Assembly: GCA_965279195.1 (NCBI GenBank)
Contig: CBDIHP010000045.1
Coordinates: forward strand, 248,001-312,000
Direction: 5' to 3'
Source of the DNA: CBDIHP01 sp965279195
GTDB lineage: Bacteria; Planctomycetota; Planctomycetia; Isosphaerales; Isosphaeraceae
DNA: 64,000 nt
In this document: piece after piece, positions 33,841 through 42,075 of the stretch
Layout: each line of letters begins with the position of its first letter
Position numbering within the stretch: position 1 is the first letter of the stretch
Program-made: the position numbers and the translations under genes
Notes under the pieces: generated by a model
Database searches by the model: none
What the model saw: the letters and a program-made list of their open reading frames with translations, nothing else
Told to the model about the DNA's origin: nothing

Positions 33841-34254
33841 TCAACGCAACCGGAACGCCTGGGGCAGGAGGTCCGCCATCGTCCGCAACCCCACGCGGTC
33901 GATCATGACCGGGGTCTCCGGAGTGGTGAATTCCGCCAGGACCTGCCGGCAGGCGCCGCAGGGCATGAGGTGGGCCGGCTCGGAACCCTCGGCGGCGTCG
34001 ACGCAGGCCACGGCCACGGCGTCGATCGCGGCGTTGCCGTCGAGGATTGCCGCGAATGCGGCCGTCCGCTCGGCGCAGACGGTCAGGCCGTAGGAGGCGT
34101 TTTCCACGTTGCCGCCCCGGTAAATCTTCCCGCCCGCCAGCACGGCCGCGCCGACGTGGAAGTTCGAGTACGGGCAGTACGCCTTCCGGCTCGCCTCGCG
34201 CGCGGCCGACAGCAGGGCATCGAGGGACGCGGCGTCGACGGTCGGTCGGGTCAC
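33841..34254 (-). CDS. cdd: cytidine deaminase
   Basis: A 137-residue cytidine deaminase of the homotetrameric class, converting cytidine or deoxycytidine to uridine for salvage. The zinc site is complete: CAERTA supplies Cys and the catalytic Glu, and PCGACRQVLAEF supplies the other two Cys. AYCPYSNFHVGAA and GGNVENASYGLT are also typical. It follows the lipoprotein gene by 74 nt on the same strand. Functionally linked to the pyr genes nearby but in a separate unit. Confidence 0.96.
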   Translation of the reverse strand: MTRPTVDAASLDALLSAAREASRKAYCPYSNFHVGAAVLAGGKIYRGGNVENASYGLTVCAERTAAFAAILDGNAAIDAVAVACVDAAEGSEPAHLMPCGACRQVLAEFTTPETPVMIDRVGLRTMADLLPQAFRLR

Positions 34255-34328
34255 GGTCGCGCTCCGGGGGATGGCGACCGGGCGGGGACGGCTCGGACCG
34301 ATCCCCGCCCGGCGTTGAACGCATCAAA

Positions 34329-35051
34329 TCAGTTGTTGTTGAACTTCACATCCTGGATGTCGTCGCCCGGGGCGTGCTCGATGAAGTGCCAGGACACCTC
34401 GGTCGCGACCAGCTTCGTGAACTTGTTCTTGAACGCCGGCCTGCTCACGCCCGCTCCGGCCGGGATCGGCCCGCGGATCGGGAAGACCGTGTCGCGCTGG
34501 TCCTCGTAGATCGAGGACGACTCCTTGGGAACGGCGGTGTTCGGCTTGCCCTTGGTGTTCTTGGGGTGGGCGAGTTCGAAGACCTGGATGTGGATGCTCG
34601 AATTCCCCTCGAACAGGCCGGGGCTCTTGGGGTCCTCGATCTGGAAGTTGGAGATTTCGAGGAAGATGACGATGTCGGCCTCGAACGCCTTGGCGGCGTC
34701 GGCGGGGTCGGTCCAGGTCGGGTGGGCCTCGACCCACGACCAGACCTTGTCGGGCTCGACGAGGTCGATCTTCTTGACGTTCGCCTTGAGGATCGTGGCG
34801 AGTTCGCGGTTGATCTCGCGGTCGATGGCCTGCGAGGCGCCGAGCGCATTGGCCGAGGCGGTCGTGAGGATCACGACCTTCTTGCCCTTGAGGCTCGGCC
34901 CAGGGGCCGGGATCGTGGGTTCGAACGGCTGGAGGAAGTAGAAGAGGGTGCGCGGATCGCAGCCCGGCAGGGTCAGGAGGCCCGCCGAGGAGGCGATGAA
35001 GGTCAGCGCGGCCCGGCGCGTCCATGCATTTTTCGGCGAACGAGGGGTCAT
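34329..35051 (-). CDS. putative lipoprotein, function unknown
   Basis: A 240-residue protein with TRRAALTFIASSAGLLTLPGC, a signal that combines an RR pair with a lipobox. The mature part has GKKVVILTTASANALGASQAIDREI and a conserved-looking aspartate-rich region, and ends with FIEHAPGDDIQDVKF. I do not recognise a known family, although the arrangement suggests a planctomycete-conserved periplasmic protein. It starts one base after the stop of the DUF2752 gene, so the two are almost certainly translated together. Confidence 0.75.
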   Translation of the reverse strand: MTPRSPKNAWTRRAALTFIASSAGLLTLPGCDPRTLFYFLQPFEPTIPAPGPSLKGKKVVILTTASANALGASQAIDREINRELATILKANVKKIDLVEPDKVWSWVEAHPTWTDPADAAKAFEADIVIFLEISNFQIEDPKSPGLFEGNSSIHIQVFELAHPKNTKGKPNTAVPKESSSIYEDQRDTVFPIRGPIPAGAGVSRPAFKNKFTKLVATEVSWHFIEHAPGDDIQDVKFNNN

Positions 35052-35052
35052 C

Positions 35053-35508
35053 CTAACGCCCTCCCAGGATCATGCGAATCGTCCAGGACAACGCGGTGAC
35101 TGCCGAGGCCGCGATCACGTACGCGACCAGGGGGGTCTCCACATGGCGAAACCCGACCGAACGTCCTCTGCCGGCGCTCGCGAGGCACCAGGCCGCCAGG
35201 GCCAATGAGGCCGGGGCCAGGAACCCGCCCGCGAGATTCGCCCTGAGCGTCCGGTCGAGCCGGCCGCGGACGAACCACGCGAACGCCGTCGTCATCCCGC
35301 ACGTCGGGCAAGGGCGGCCGGTCACGGCGAGGAACCCGCAGGGCGGCAGGCCGAGCTGCGTGTGCGTCCCCCGGCCGCGGGGATCGGGTTCGAGCCTGGT
35401 CGCGACCCCGAGGATCGTGATCAGGAAAAACGCGATCGCCAGCAGCCCCGTCCGAATCCAGGGCCGGAGCGTCGCGTCAGCATCCTCGTTCTCAGGGGGC
35501 GGGCTCAT
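35053..35508 (-). CDS. DUF2752 membrane protein
   Basis: 151 residues with the DUF2752 signature: a membrane helix, then CGFLAVTGRPCPTCGMTTAFAWFVRG, followed by two more hydrophobic segments. The Cys-Pro-x-Cys-Gly motif suggests metal or redox chemistry, but the domain has no known function. It is the first gene of a unit with the downstream lipoprotein and cdd. Confidence 0.85.
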   Translation of the reverse strand: MSPPPENEDADATLRPWIRTGLLAIAFFLITILGVATRLEPDPRGRGTHTQLGLPPCGFLAVTGRPCPTCGMTTAFAWFVRGRLDRTLRANLAGGFLAPASLALAAWCLASAGRGRSVGFRHVETPLVAYVIAASAVTALSWTIRMILGGR

Positions 35509-35987
35509 GGCGGCGTCTTCGAGGCGGGCAGGTCACGACGCGCCGGCCGGCGGACGCGGCGTAAACGCCGCCGCCGGATGGACAGGTGAGCCGCAAACTA
35601 CCCCGGCCCCGGGTTTCTGACAAGCTCAAGTTCGCCCGACCGGACGGACGAAATCGCTGGCCTCCCCACCCCTCCGAACCGGAAATCCGGAAAAATCGAA
35701 ACTGTACACTTGTACCGTAATTCACTTCCGGGTAGGATCTGAAGTGTCGGGCGGGGACGGCCGGGAAATCGGCCCGAACTGCCCGCCGGAAGCGAAGGAG
35801 ATGCGAGGGGCCGTCGGTTCGGAAAGGAACAACATCCGCAGATCCGTCGGGCCCGTCGCGAGTGAAGGGGGAGTCGCTCAGAAGGGTTTCTCAACGCAAC
35901 ATACGGAAGCACCACGAGAACTCCGGGCCGTCGGGCCGGTCTCCCTGCGCGGGGGGGCCGGGGCGGGTCGGAGGGGGAGAATGTCCC
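35509..35987. other. 479-nt divergent gap before the Rad52-like gene
   Basis: No convincing gene. It contains a candidate promoter (35710-35738) and a relatively A-rich stretch around 35690-35720. The frame of the downstream gene remains open upstream, but the codons there are not conserved-looking. Confidence 0.5.
35710..35738 (+). promoter_or_regulatory. possible promoter of the Rad52-like gene
   Basis: TTGTAC at 35710-35715, a 17-nt spacer, TAGGAT at 35733-35738. It would leave a leader of about 243 nt. Confidence 0.4.
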
Positions 35988-36737
35988 ATGACCCAGTATC
36001 CTGACCTGTTCGCCGCCCTGGCCGCCCCGTTCGACTCGCAGGAAGTGCGGGTCCGCTCGCAGGCCGGGCGCCAGTTGCACTACATCACCGCGCGGACCGC
36101 CATGAACCGGCTCGACAGCGTGCTCGGGCCGGAGAACTGGTGGGACGAGTATCTCCCCGGCGAGAACTCGGTCCTGTGCCGCCTGACCGTCCGCCTGCCG
36201 GACGGCTCGACCGTGACCAAGTCGGACGCGGGCGGCTACGCCGGCATGCCCGACCAGGGGGACGACGACAAGGCGGGTTATTCCGACGCCTTCAAGCGGG
36301 CGGCGGTGAAGTTCGGAGTCGGCCGGTACCTGTACCGCGACGGCGTCCCGGCCTTCGTCCGCGAGCGCGAGCCCGCCACCGTCGGCGCGGCCCTCCCCGC
36401 CGAACCGGCCCATGCCCCGACCCCGGAACCCGCCCCGGCGGCCCCGTCCCCGGCGACCAACGGCTCGCGGCACGCGGCCAACGCCAAGGAGCGAGACGGC
36501 GGCGGCCCGCCCCGCACCGGCCGGGCCCTGTTCGCCTGGACCAAGGAGCAGGAGCAGCGCCACGAGGTCGGTCTGCTCAAGTACCTCAATGGCTGGGCCA
36601 AGCTCCAGGAATACCCCGGCCGGATGGTCGACTGGGACGCTGACCAGGTGAACCAGGCCTACGCCGAGGCCTGCCGCAAGCTCCAGGCGATCTCCTCCTC
36701 CTCCAATGAGGCATACGAGGAAGCGCTCGCGAACTGA
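35988..36737 (+). CDS. Rad52/Rad22-family single-strand annealing protein
   Basis: 249 residues. The first 125 match the Rad52 DNA-binding core: LHYITARTAMNRLDSVLGPENWWDEY, the AGMPDQGDDDKAGYSDAFKRAAVKFGVGRYLY segment that is diagnostic for the family, and basic residues between them. A Pro/Ala linker (about 130-175) leads to a C-terminal helical region with FAWTKEQEQRHEVGLLKYLNGWAK, which is not recognised. It should bind single-stranded DNA and anneal complementary strands. Most bacterial members are phage genes, but no phage gene is nearby. The ATG at 35988 follows GGAGGGGGA. Confidence 0.85.
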   Translation: MTQYPDLFAALAAPFDSQEVRVRSQAGRQLHYITARTAMNRLDSVLGPENWWDEYLPGENSVLCRLTVRLPDGSTVTKSDAGGYAGMPDQGDDDKAGYSDAFKRAAVKFGVGRYLYRDGVPAFVREREPATVGAALPAEPAHAPTPEPAPAAPSPATNGSRHAANAKERDGGGPPRTGRALFAWTKEQEQRHEVGLLKYLNGWAKLQEYPGRMVDWDADQVNQAYAEACRKLQAISSSSNEAYEEALAN

Positions 36738-36833
36738 CCCGGACGATCCAGGCCGAATCCCCCCCCTGACAGGACGACCGTGAGCCACCGGAGGGCTCGC
36801 GGGCGTCCTGGCTTCGTCCCGCCGGTCCTCCTC

Positions 36834-36884
36834 AATTGGGTTTGTTCCCCCGATTTTCGAATTGGCTTTGTTCCCGCGTTTTCG
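36834..36884. repeat. tandem repeat of about 26 bp
   Basis: Two adjacent copies, 36834-36859 and 36860-36884, sharing AATTGG, TTTGTTCCC and TTTTCG at the same spacing. A third, worn copy may precede them. Read on the minus strand they give GGGAACAAA and CCAATT blocks. Confidence 0.8.
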
Positions 36885-36918
36885 AAACGGACCTCCCCTC
36901 GGGCGAGTCCCCGGCGGG

Positions 36919-36947
36919 TTGTGGAAGCCGGGGGAGTTCGGTAAGGT
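36919..36947 (+). promoter_or_regulatory. candidate promoter of glgA
   Basis: TTGTGG at 36919-36924, 17-nt spacer, TAAGGT at 36942-36947. Predicted leader about 100 nt. Confidence 0.45.
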
Positions 36948-37054
36948 GAACGCCAGCGTGCGAGACGTTGCAAAGGGGGGCGCCACGGGGGTTTCCGGAC
37001 CGCCGGCCGGCTCTACCTTTTGAGATCCGAGCTGGCGAGAAGGTGCGTCCGCGG

Positions 37055-38548
37055 ATGAACGTGGCGGTGATCGCTTCCGAGGCCGTCCCCCTGGCCAAGA
37101 CGGGTGGGCTCGCGGACGTCGCCGGGGCACTCCCCCGCGCCCTGGCGGATCTCGGCCAGGACGTCAGCCTCTTCCTACCGGGTTACCGCCGGGCGAAGTC
37201 GGCCGGGGTCGAACTGCGCGACCTCGGACTCTCGATCTCGTTCCCCATCGGCGACCGCACCTACGACGGCCGGATCCTCGCCGGCAAGCTCCCCGGCTCG
37301 GATGTCGACGTATTCCTGGTGGATCAGCCCGAGTTCTACGACCGGGACCATCTCTACCAGGAGAATGGCGTCGATTACGCCGACAATTGCCAGCGGTACG
37401 TGTTCTTCGACCGGGCCGTCCTCGAAGCCCTTCGACGGATGGGCCGGCCGGTCGACATCCTCCACTGCAACGACTGGCAGACGGGGATGATCCCGGTCTA
37501 CCTGGAGGAGATGTATCGGCGGGACCCGGTCCTGGGTGGCGCTGGCACGCTGTTCACCATCCACAACATCGCCTATCAGGGCTCATTCTGGCACTGGGAC
37601 ATGCCCCTCACCGGGCTGGACTGGAAGCTCTTCAACTGGCGACAGCTCGAATTCCACGGCCGGCTGAACTTCCTCAAGGGTGGCTTGGTCTTCTCCGACC
37701 TCCTCAGCACCGTCAGCCCGACCTACGCCCGGGAAATCCAGACACCCGAATATGGCTACGGCTTCGACGGCCTGCTCAAGGCCCGACGAAGGGACCTCTT
37801 CGGGATCGTCAACGGCATCGACCCGACCATCTGGAACCCCGCGGTCGATCCGACACTCGCCGCGAGTTACGACGCCGGGACCGTCTCGCAGGGCAAGCCC
37901 GCTTGCAAGGCCCAGCTCCAGCGGCGAGCCTCGCTGCCCGAGCGACCGGACGTCCCGCTGTTCGCCCAGATCGGCCGGCTCGACCCCCAGAAAGGCTGGG
38001 ACCTGCTCGCCGAATCGGCCGATGAGCTGCTCCAGAACGACGTCCAGTTCATCGTCCTGGGCGTCGGGCATCCGCGATACCATGCGATGCTCGAACAACT
38101 GGCCATGCGATATCCCGGCAAACTTCGGGTCTTCCTCGAATTCTCGAACACCCTCGCCCACCAGATCGAGGCGGGTGCCGACATCTTCCTGATGCCCAGC
38201 ATCTACGAGCCATGCGGGCTGAATCAGCTCTACAGCCTCGCCTATGGTACGGTCCCGATCGTCCGGTCGACGGGCGGCCTCGCCGACACGGTGGTGGACG
38301 CCACCCCCGAAAACCTCCAGGCCGGAACCGCCAACGGCATCGCCTTCCAGCACACCGACGGCAATGCCCTCCGGTGGGCCATCCGCCGGGCGCTGGAACT
38401 CTGGTCCGACAAGCCGACCTGGTCGAGCCTGGTCCACGCCGGGATGACCGCCGACTGGTCGTGGGATCGGGTCGCCGGGGAATACGTCGATCTTTATCGG
38501 AAAATCTGCGTGATGCGTGGCTCATTCTCCTGCGGCGGCAAGGGCTGA
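37055..38548 (+). CDS. glgA: glycogen synthase (ADP-glucose type)
   Basis: A 497-residue GT5 glycogen/starch synthase that extends alpha-1,4-glucan from ADP-glucose. The N-terminal KTGGLADVAGALPRAL is the ADP-glucose-binding motif; HCNDWQTGMIPVYL, NIAYQG, GIVNGIDPTIWNPA, and the C-terminal MPSIYEPCGLNQLYSLAYGTVPIVRSTGGL are all conserved. The frame stays open upstream, but the ATG at 37055 starts exactly at the conserved N-terminus. It heads a run with galT, a Uma2 gene and a GH57-like gene, so this segment handles glycogen and sugar phosphates. Confidence 0.96.
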   Translation: MNVAVIASEAVPLAKTGGLADVAGALPRALADLGQDVSLFLPGYRRAKSAGVELRDLGLSISFPIGDRTYDGRILAGKLPGSDVDVFLVDQPEFYDRDHLYQENGVDYADNCQRYVFFDRAVLEALRRMGRPVDILHCNDWQTGMIPVYLEEMYRRDPVLGGAGTLFTIHNIAYQGSFWHWDMPLTGLDWKLFNWRQLEFHGRLNFLKGGLVFSDLLSTVSPTYAREIQTPEYGYGFDGLLKARRRDLFGIVNGIDPTIWNPAVDPTLAASYDAGTVSQGKPACKAQLQRRASLPERPDVPLFAQIGRLDPQKGWDLLAESADELLQNDVQFIVLGVGHPRYHAMLEQLAMRYPGKLRVFLEFSNTLAHQIEAGADIFLMPSIYEPCGLNQLYSLAYGTVPIVRSTGGLADTVVDATPENLQAGTANGIAFQHTDGNALRWAIRRALELWSDKPTWSSLVHAGMTADWSWDRVAGEYVDLYRKICVMRGSFSCGGKG

Positions 38549-38580
38549 TCGGGAACGACGTCCGGACGGATGAACCAATC

Positions 38581-39576
38581 ATGCCCGAGTTGCGCAAGGA
38601 TCCGATCGTCGGCCGCTGGGTGATCATCGCCACCGAGCGGGCCAAGCGCCCCCACGACTTCAAGGGGACCGACCAGACCCTCGCCGGGGCCGACTCGTGC
38701 CCGTTCTGCGAGGGGAAAGAGTCGAAGACACCGCCCGAGATCGTCGCCTATCGCGACATCCACACCGCCCCTAATAGCAAGGGTTGGCGGATCCGGGTCG
38801 TGCCCAACAAGTTCCCCGCGCTCCAGATCGAGGGCAATCTCGACAAGCTCGGCGACGGCATGTACGACCGGATGTTCGGAGTCGGGGCGCACGAGGTCAT
38901 CATCGAGAGCCCGAGCCACCACGTCAGCCTCGCGACCCTCGACGAGGAGAGCATCCGCGAGGTTCTCTGGATCTACCACGACCGGCTCGTCGACCTGAAG
39001 CGCGACCGGCGGCTCGTGCACCCCATGCTCTTCAAGAACGTCGGCGCGGCGGCCGGGGCCAGCCTGGAGCACACCCACAGCCAGCTCATCGTCACGCCCA
39101 TCATCCCGATCACCGTCCAGGAGGAGATGAACGGGGCCCTGGAGTTCTTCCAGTACCGCGGGCGCTGCATCTACTGCGACATGATCCGCCAGGAGCAGGC
39201 GAACGAGTCGAGGGTCGTGCTCGACACCCCCATGTTCACGGCCTTCTGCCCGTACGCCAGCCGATTCCCGTTCGAGACCTGGATCGTCCCCAAGGCCCAT
39301 TCGAGCCACTTCGAGAACATCACCAAGCCAGCGGTGGACGACCTCGGCACGGTGTTGAAGACGGTCCTCGGCAAGCTCGAAACCGCCCTGGACCGGCCGC
39401 CATATAATTACATCATTCACACGTCCCCCTTCGATCACCCCGAGCTCGCCCATTACCACTGGCACATCGAGGTGATCCCGCGCCTGACGAAGGTCGCCGG
39501 GTTCGAGTGGGGCTCGGGCTTCTACATCAACCCGGTCCCGCCCGAGGACGCCGCCCGGTTCCTCCGCGACGCTTGA
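38581..39576 (+). CDS. galT: galactose-1-phosphate uridylyltransferase family protein
   Basis: A 331-residue HIT-superfamily transferase. The zinc-binding CPFCEGKE, the SPSHHVSL segment, and the active-site HTHSQ (in place of the usual HPHGQ; the nucleophilic His is the second) are present, as is YHWHIEVIPRL near the C-terminus. These fit GalT, which exchanges UDP between glucose and galactose phosphates. Some relatives in archaea and planctomycetes use other sugars, so the substrate is inferred. It starts 32 nt after glgA and precedes the Uma2 gene by 21 nt. Confidence 0.9.
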   Translation: MPELRKDPIVGRWVIIATERAKRPHDFKGTDQTLAGADSCPFCEGKESKTPPEIVAYRDIHTAPNSKGWRIRVVPNKFPALQIEGNLDKLGDGMYDRMFGVGAHEVIIESPSHHVSLATLDEESIREVLWIYHDRLVDLKRDRRLVHPMLFKNVGAAAGASLEHTHSQLIVTPIIPITVQEEMNGALEFFQYRGRCIYCDMIRQEQANESRVVLDTPMFTAFCPYASRFPFETWIVPKAHSSHFENITKPAVDDLGTVLKTVLGKLETALDRPPYNYIIHTSPFDHPELAHYHWHIEVIPRLTKVAGFEWGSGFYINPVPPEDAARFLRDA

Positions 39577-39597
39577 ACTCGAAGGAGGGATCGACCC

Positions 39598-40209
39598 ATG
39601 TCCATGCCCCCGAACGCCCTCCGAGTGGTCACCCGCGCCTGCCAGGGCCTGCGGATGTCGCCCGAGCAGTTCGACGCGATCGAGGAGTTCGAGGAAGGCC
39701 TGGACTTCGAGCTGATCGACGGCCTCCTCGTCGTGACCCCGTCCTGCACCATGCAGGAGGCCGTCGAGAACGATTACCTCGGTTACCTCCTGGAACTCTA
39801 CCAGGAGCGGCACTTCAGCGGCCGGAGCCTCGACCTCTCGCTGGCCGAGTCGATCGTGAGGCTCGCCGACGCCCGCCTCAAGCTCGACCGGGCCCTCTGG
39901 ACGGGCCTCGGCCGAGAGCCGGTCGAGGGGGTGGATGTGCCGTCGATCGGGGTCGAGTTCCGGGAGGCGGACGCGAAGGACGATCCGGCCCGACGGCTCG
40001 CGTTCTTCTCGGCCGGGCTCCGGGAATACTGGACCTTCGACCGCGCGCAGGGGACGCTGTCGGTGGCGAAATCCGACGCGTCCGGCGGCGAGACGACGCT
40101 CCGGCTCGACGCGGGCCAGGAATATCAGTCGCCGTTGCTGCCCGGGTTCCGACTCCCCATCGGCAGGATTTTCGAGGAAGCCAGGGAGTACGGCCAGGAC
40201 GCCGACTGA
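39598..40209 (+). CDS. Uma2-family (DUF820) restriction-endonuclease-fold protein
   Basis: 203 residues with the Uma2/DUF820 pattern: an N-terminal FELIDGLLVVTPS loop, KLDRALW and, most tellingly, DVPSIGVEFREADAKDDPARRLAFFSAGLREYWTFD. The family has the PD-(D/E)XK nuclease fold; here the acidic residues are present but the usual Lys after them is Arg (ARRLAF), so activity is uncertain. Such genes occur in large numbers in cyanobacteria and planctomycetes, often with no known partner. A strong AAGGAGGG site precedes the ATG. Confidence 0.85.
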   Translation: MSMPPNALRVVTRACQGLRMSPEQFDAIEEFEEGLDFELIDGLLVVTPSCTMQEAVENDYLGYLLELYQERHFSGRSLDLSLAESIVRLADARLKLDRALWTGLGREPVEGVDVPSIGVEFREADAKDDPARRLAFFSAGLREYWTFDRAQGTLSVAKSDASGGETTLRLDAGQEYQSPLLPGFRLPIGRIFEEAREYGQDAD

Positions 40210-40248
40210 GCGTGCCGTCCCGGCCGACTCTCGTGCGAAGGGACGCCC

Positions 40249-42075
40249 ATGACCGGCATTCGGCTCGTGCTCGTGATCCATCACCACCTCCCCCTGGGGA
40301 TGCCCGAGCCGGAACGCGAGTCGGTCTACCGTGAGCGAATGGTCCCTTCGCTCGAAGCCTTCGAGGCGACTCCCGAGGTCTCCTGCTCCGTCCACCTCTC
40401 GGGCCCGACACTGGAGTGGCTGCAGCAACGCCTCCCGGAGTATCTCGATCGGCTCCGGTCGCTCGTCGAACTCGGCCGGGTCGAACTCCTCGGCGGGGGC
40501 ATCGGCGAGCCGGTCCTGCCGATGCTCCCCGAGCGCGACCGGCAGTCCCAGTTGCGGGCGATGTCGTCCACCCTGCAGGCGAAATTCCTAGCGACCATCC
40601 GGGGTGTCTGGCTCGCCGAGCAGGTCTGGGCGCCGTCGTTGGCGGCCAGCCTCGTGGATGCCGGGCTCGAATACACCGTCCTCGATGCGTCGCTGTTCCA
40701 CCGCTCGGGCCTGGAAGGGGATGCGCTCGGGGGACATTACCTGGTCGAGGAGCAAGGGCGGCTCCTGAAGGTCTTCGTATCGACCCGGCTGGATCCGTCG
40801 GGGGCAACCTCGGCGGTGTTCGACGCATTGGCCCAGGCGGCCGAGGAGATTCCCACCGCCGCGGTGACGTTCGTCCTCGGGAGCGAACACGCGGGACCCA
40901 TCGACGGACTCCGCGACTTCTGCTCGCAACTGGCCCGCAAGAGAGAATGGATCCAGACGACCACCTTCAGCCGGCTGATCGACGGGTCAGTCCCCTGGGG
41001 GAGCGTCTCCCTGCCGGAGTCGGAACATCCCGCGTGCCCGGGACCCTGGAAGAACCTGATGCCCGCGCGGGCGGAGGTCTCAGAACTCTACGCCCGGATG
41101 CTCGGGGTCTCGAACCGTCTGGCCGGCATCGACGGGACGTCGGACCTTGAGAGCATCAGGGGCCTCCTGCACCAGTCCCAAACCATCGATCCCTACTGGC
41201 CCGGCCTCGGGACGGGACGCCCGGATTGCCGGCAGGGGGCGTATTCCGGACTGATCCAGGCGGAGGCGATCCTGGATCGGATCCAGGGGCGTGATCCCGG
41301 GGCGGCGAGGGTGGAGGTCGCCGACTTCAATCTGGACCTGCGCCAGGAAGTCCGACTCCAGAACCGAACGCTCTGCGCGTTCGTCCGGCCCGCCCGCGGG
41401 GGCTGCCTCTATGAGCTGGATGTCCGCGAGCCGGCGAGGAATCTCGTCATGGCCGTGGAAAACGCCCGGGGCAGGGCCTTCGTCGATCATTTCTTGCCGG
41501 CTGATTTGACGCTGGAGGCTCTCCGTTCCGGCAACTGGACCGACCTCGGCGATTTCTCGTCCGGCACCTATCTCTCGAAGGTCCACTCCTCACCCGAGGG
41601 CGTCGCCCTGATCATGGAGCGGCCGGGCCGCGTGCTCGACCACACGATCCAGATCCAGAAGTCGGTCGCCGTCGAGGCGGACGGGGCGACGGTCGAGGTT
41701 TCGTACCTGCTCCAGGATCTGCCCGAGGTCCCGCTGATCTTCTCGCCCGCCATTCATGTGTCTGGCTTCGGCCCCGAGGCCAGAATTCAGGGCGGGGATG
41801 GATCGACTGGCGAACAGACGCTCATCGATGAGTTGGACCGGATGAACGTGGAGCAAATGGCGATCGAGGATGCCGCCCTGGCCGTGAGCCTGGAGTGGTC
41901 CCGTCCCGCATCCGTCTGGGGTTATCCGATCCATTCATCCGGATCCGACGCGCGGTATCAGTGCTTTGCGTTCCATCCGCGATGGGTCGTCCGGACCGAG
42001 GAAAACGGCACGTGGGAGGTCTCGATCCGCTTGACCGTCGAGGCCCCGGCCGGGGAGCATGAAGCCGGAGAGTGA
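40249..42075 (+). CDS. GH57-like alpha-glucan protein (4-alpha-glucanotransferase-like) with altered active site
   Basis: 608 residues. The GH57 core is recognisable: HHHLPLG near the N-terminus, LGGGIGEPVLPML, and GVWLAEQVWAP with the glutamate nucleophile, followed by PWKNLMPARAEVSELYARMLGVS. A C-terminal beta domain (DUF1926-like) starts around residue 330. The catalytic aspartate expected in a DDGEKFG-type motif is missing: the aligned segment reads VLGSEHAGP. It may therefore bind glucan without cleaving it, or use a different acid. Context with glgA points to glycogen. It ends with a GTGA overlap with the DUF58 gene. Confidence 0.8.
   Translation: MTGIRLVLVIHHHLPLGMPEPERESVYRERMVPSLEAFEATPEVSCSVHLSGPTLEWLQQRLPEYLDRLRSLVELGRVELLGGGIGEPVLPMLPERDRQSQLRAMSSTLQAKFLATIRGVWLAEQVWAPSLAASLVDAGLEYTVLDASLFHRSGLEGDALGGHYLVEEQGRLLKVFVSTRLDPSGATSAVFDALAQAAEEIPTAAVTFVLGSEHAGPIDGLRDFCSQLARKREWIQTTTFSRLIDGSVPWGSVSLPESEHPACPGPWKNLMPARAEVSELYARMLGVSNRLAGIDGTSDLESIRGLLHQSQTIDPYWPGLGTGRPDCRQGAYSGLIQAEAILDRIQGRDPGAARVEVADFNLDLRQEVRLQNRTLCAFVRPARGGCLYELDVREPARNLVMAVENARGRAFVDHFLPADLTLEALRSGNWTDLGDFSSGTYLSKVHSSPEGVALIMERPGRVLDHTIQIQKSVAVEADGATVEVSYLLQDLPEVPLIFSPAIHVSGFGPEARIQGGDGSTGEQTLIDELDRMNVEQMAIEDAALAVSLEWSRPASVWGYPIHSSGSDARYQCFAFHPRWVVRTEENGTWEVSIRLTVEAPAGEHEAGE

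Larger units (their letters stand above)
36738..37054. other. 317-nt gap between the Rad52-like gene and glgA
   Basis: No gene. It holds a tandem AT-richer repeat (36834-36884), which stands out against the GC-rich surroundings, and a candidate promoter for glgA (36919-36947). Confidence 0.55.
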
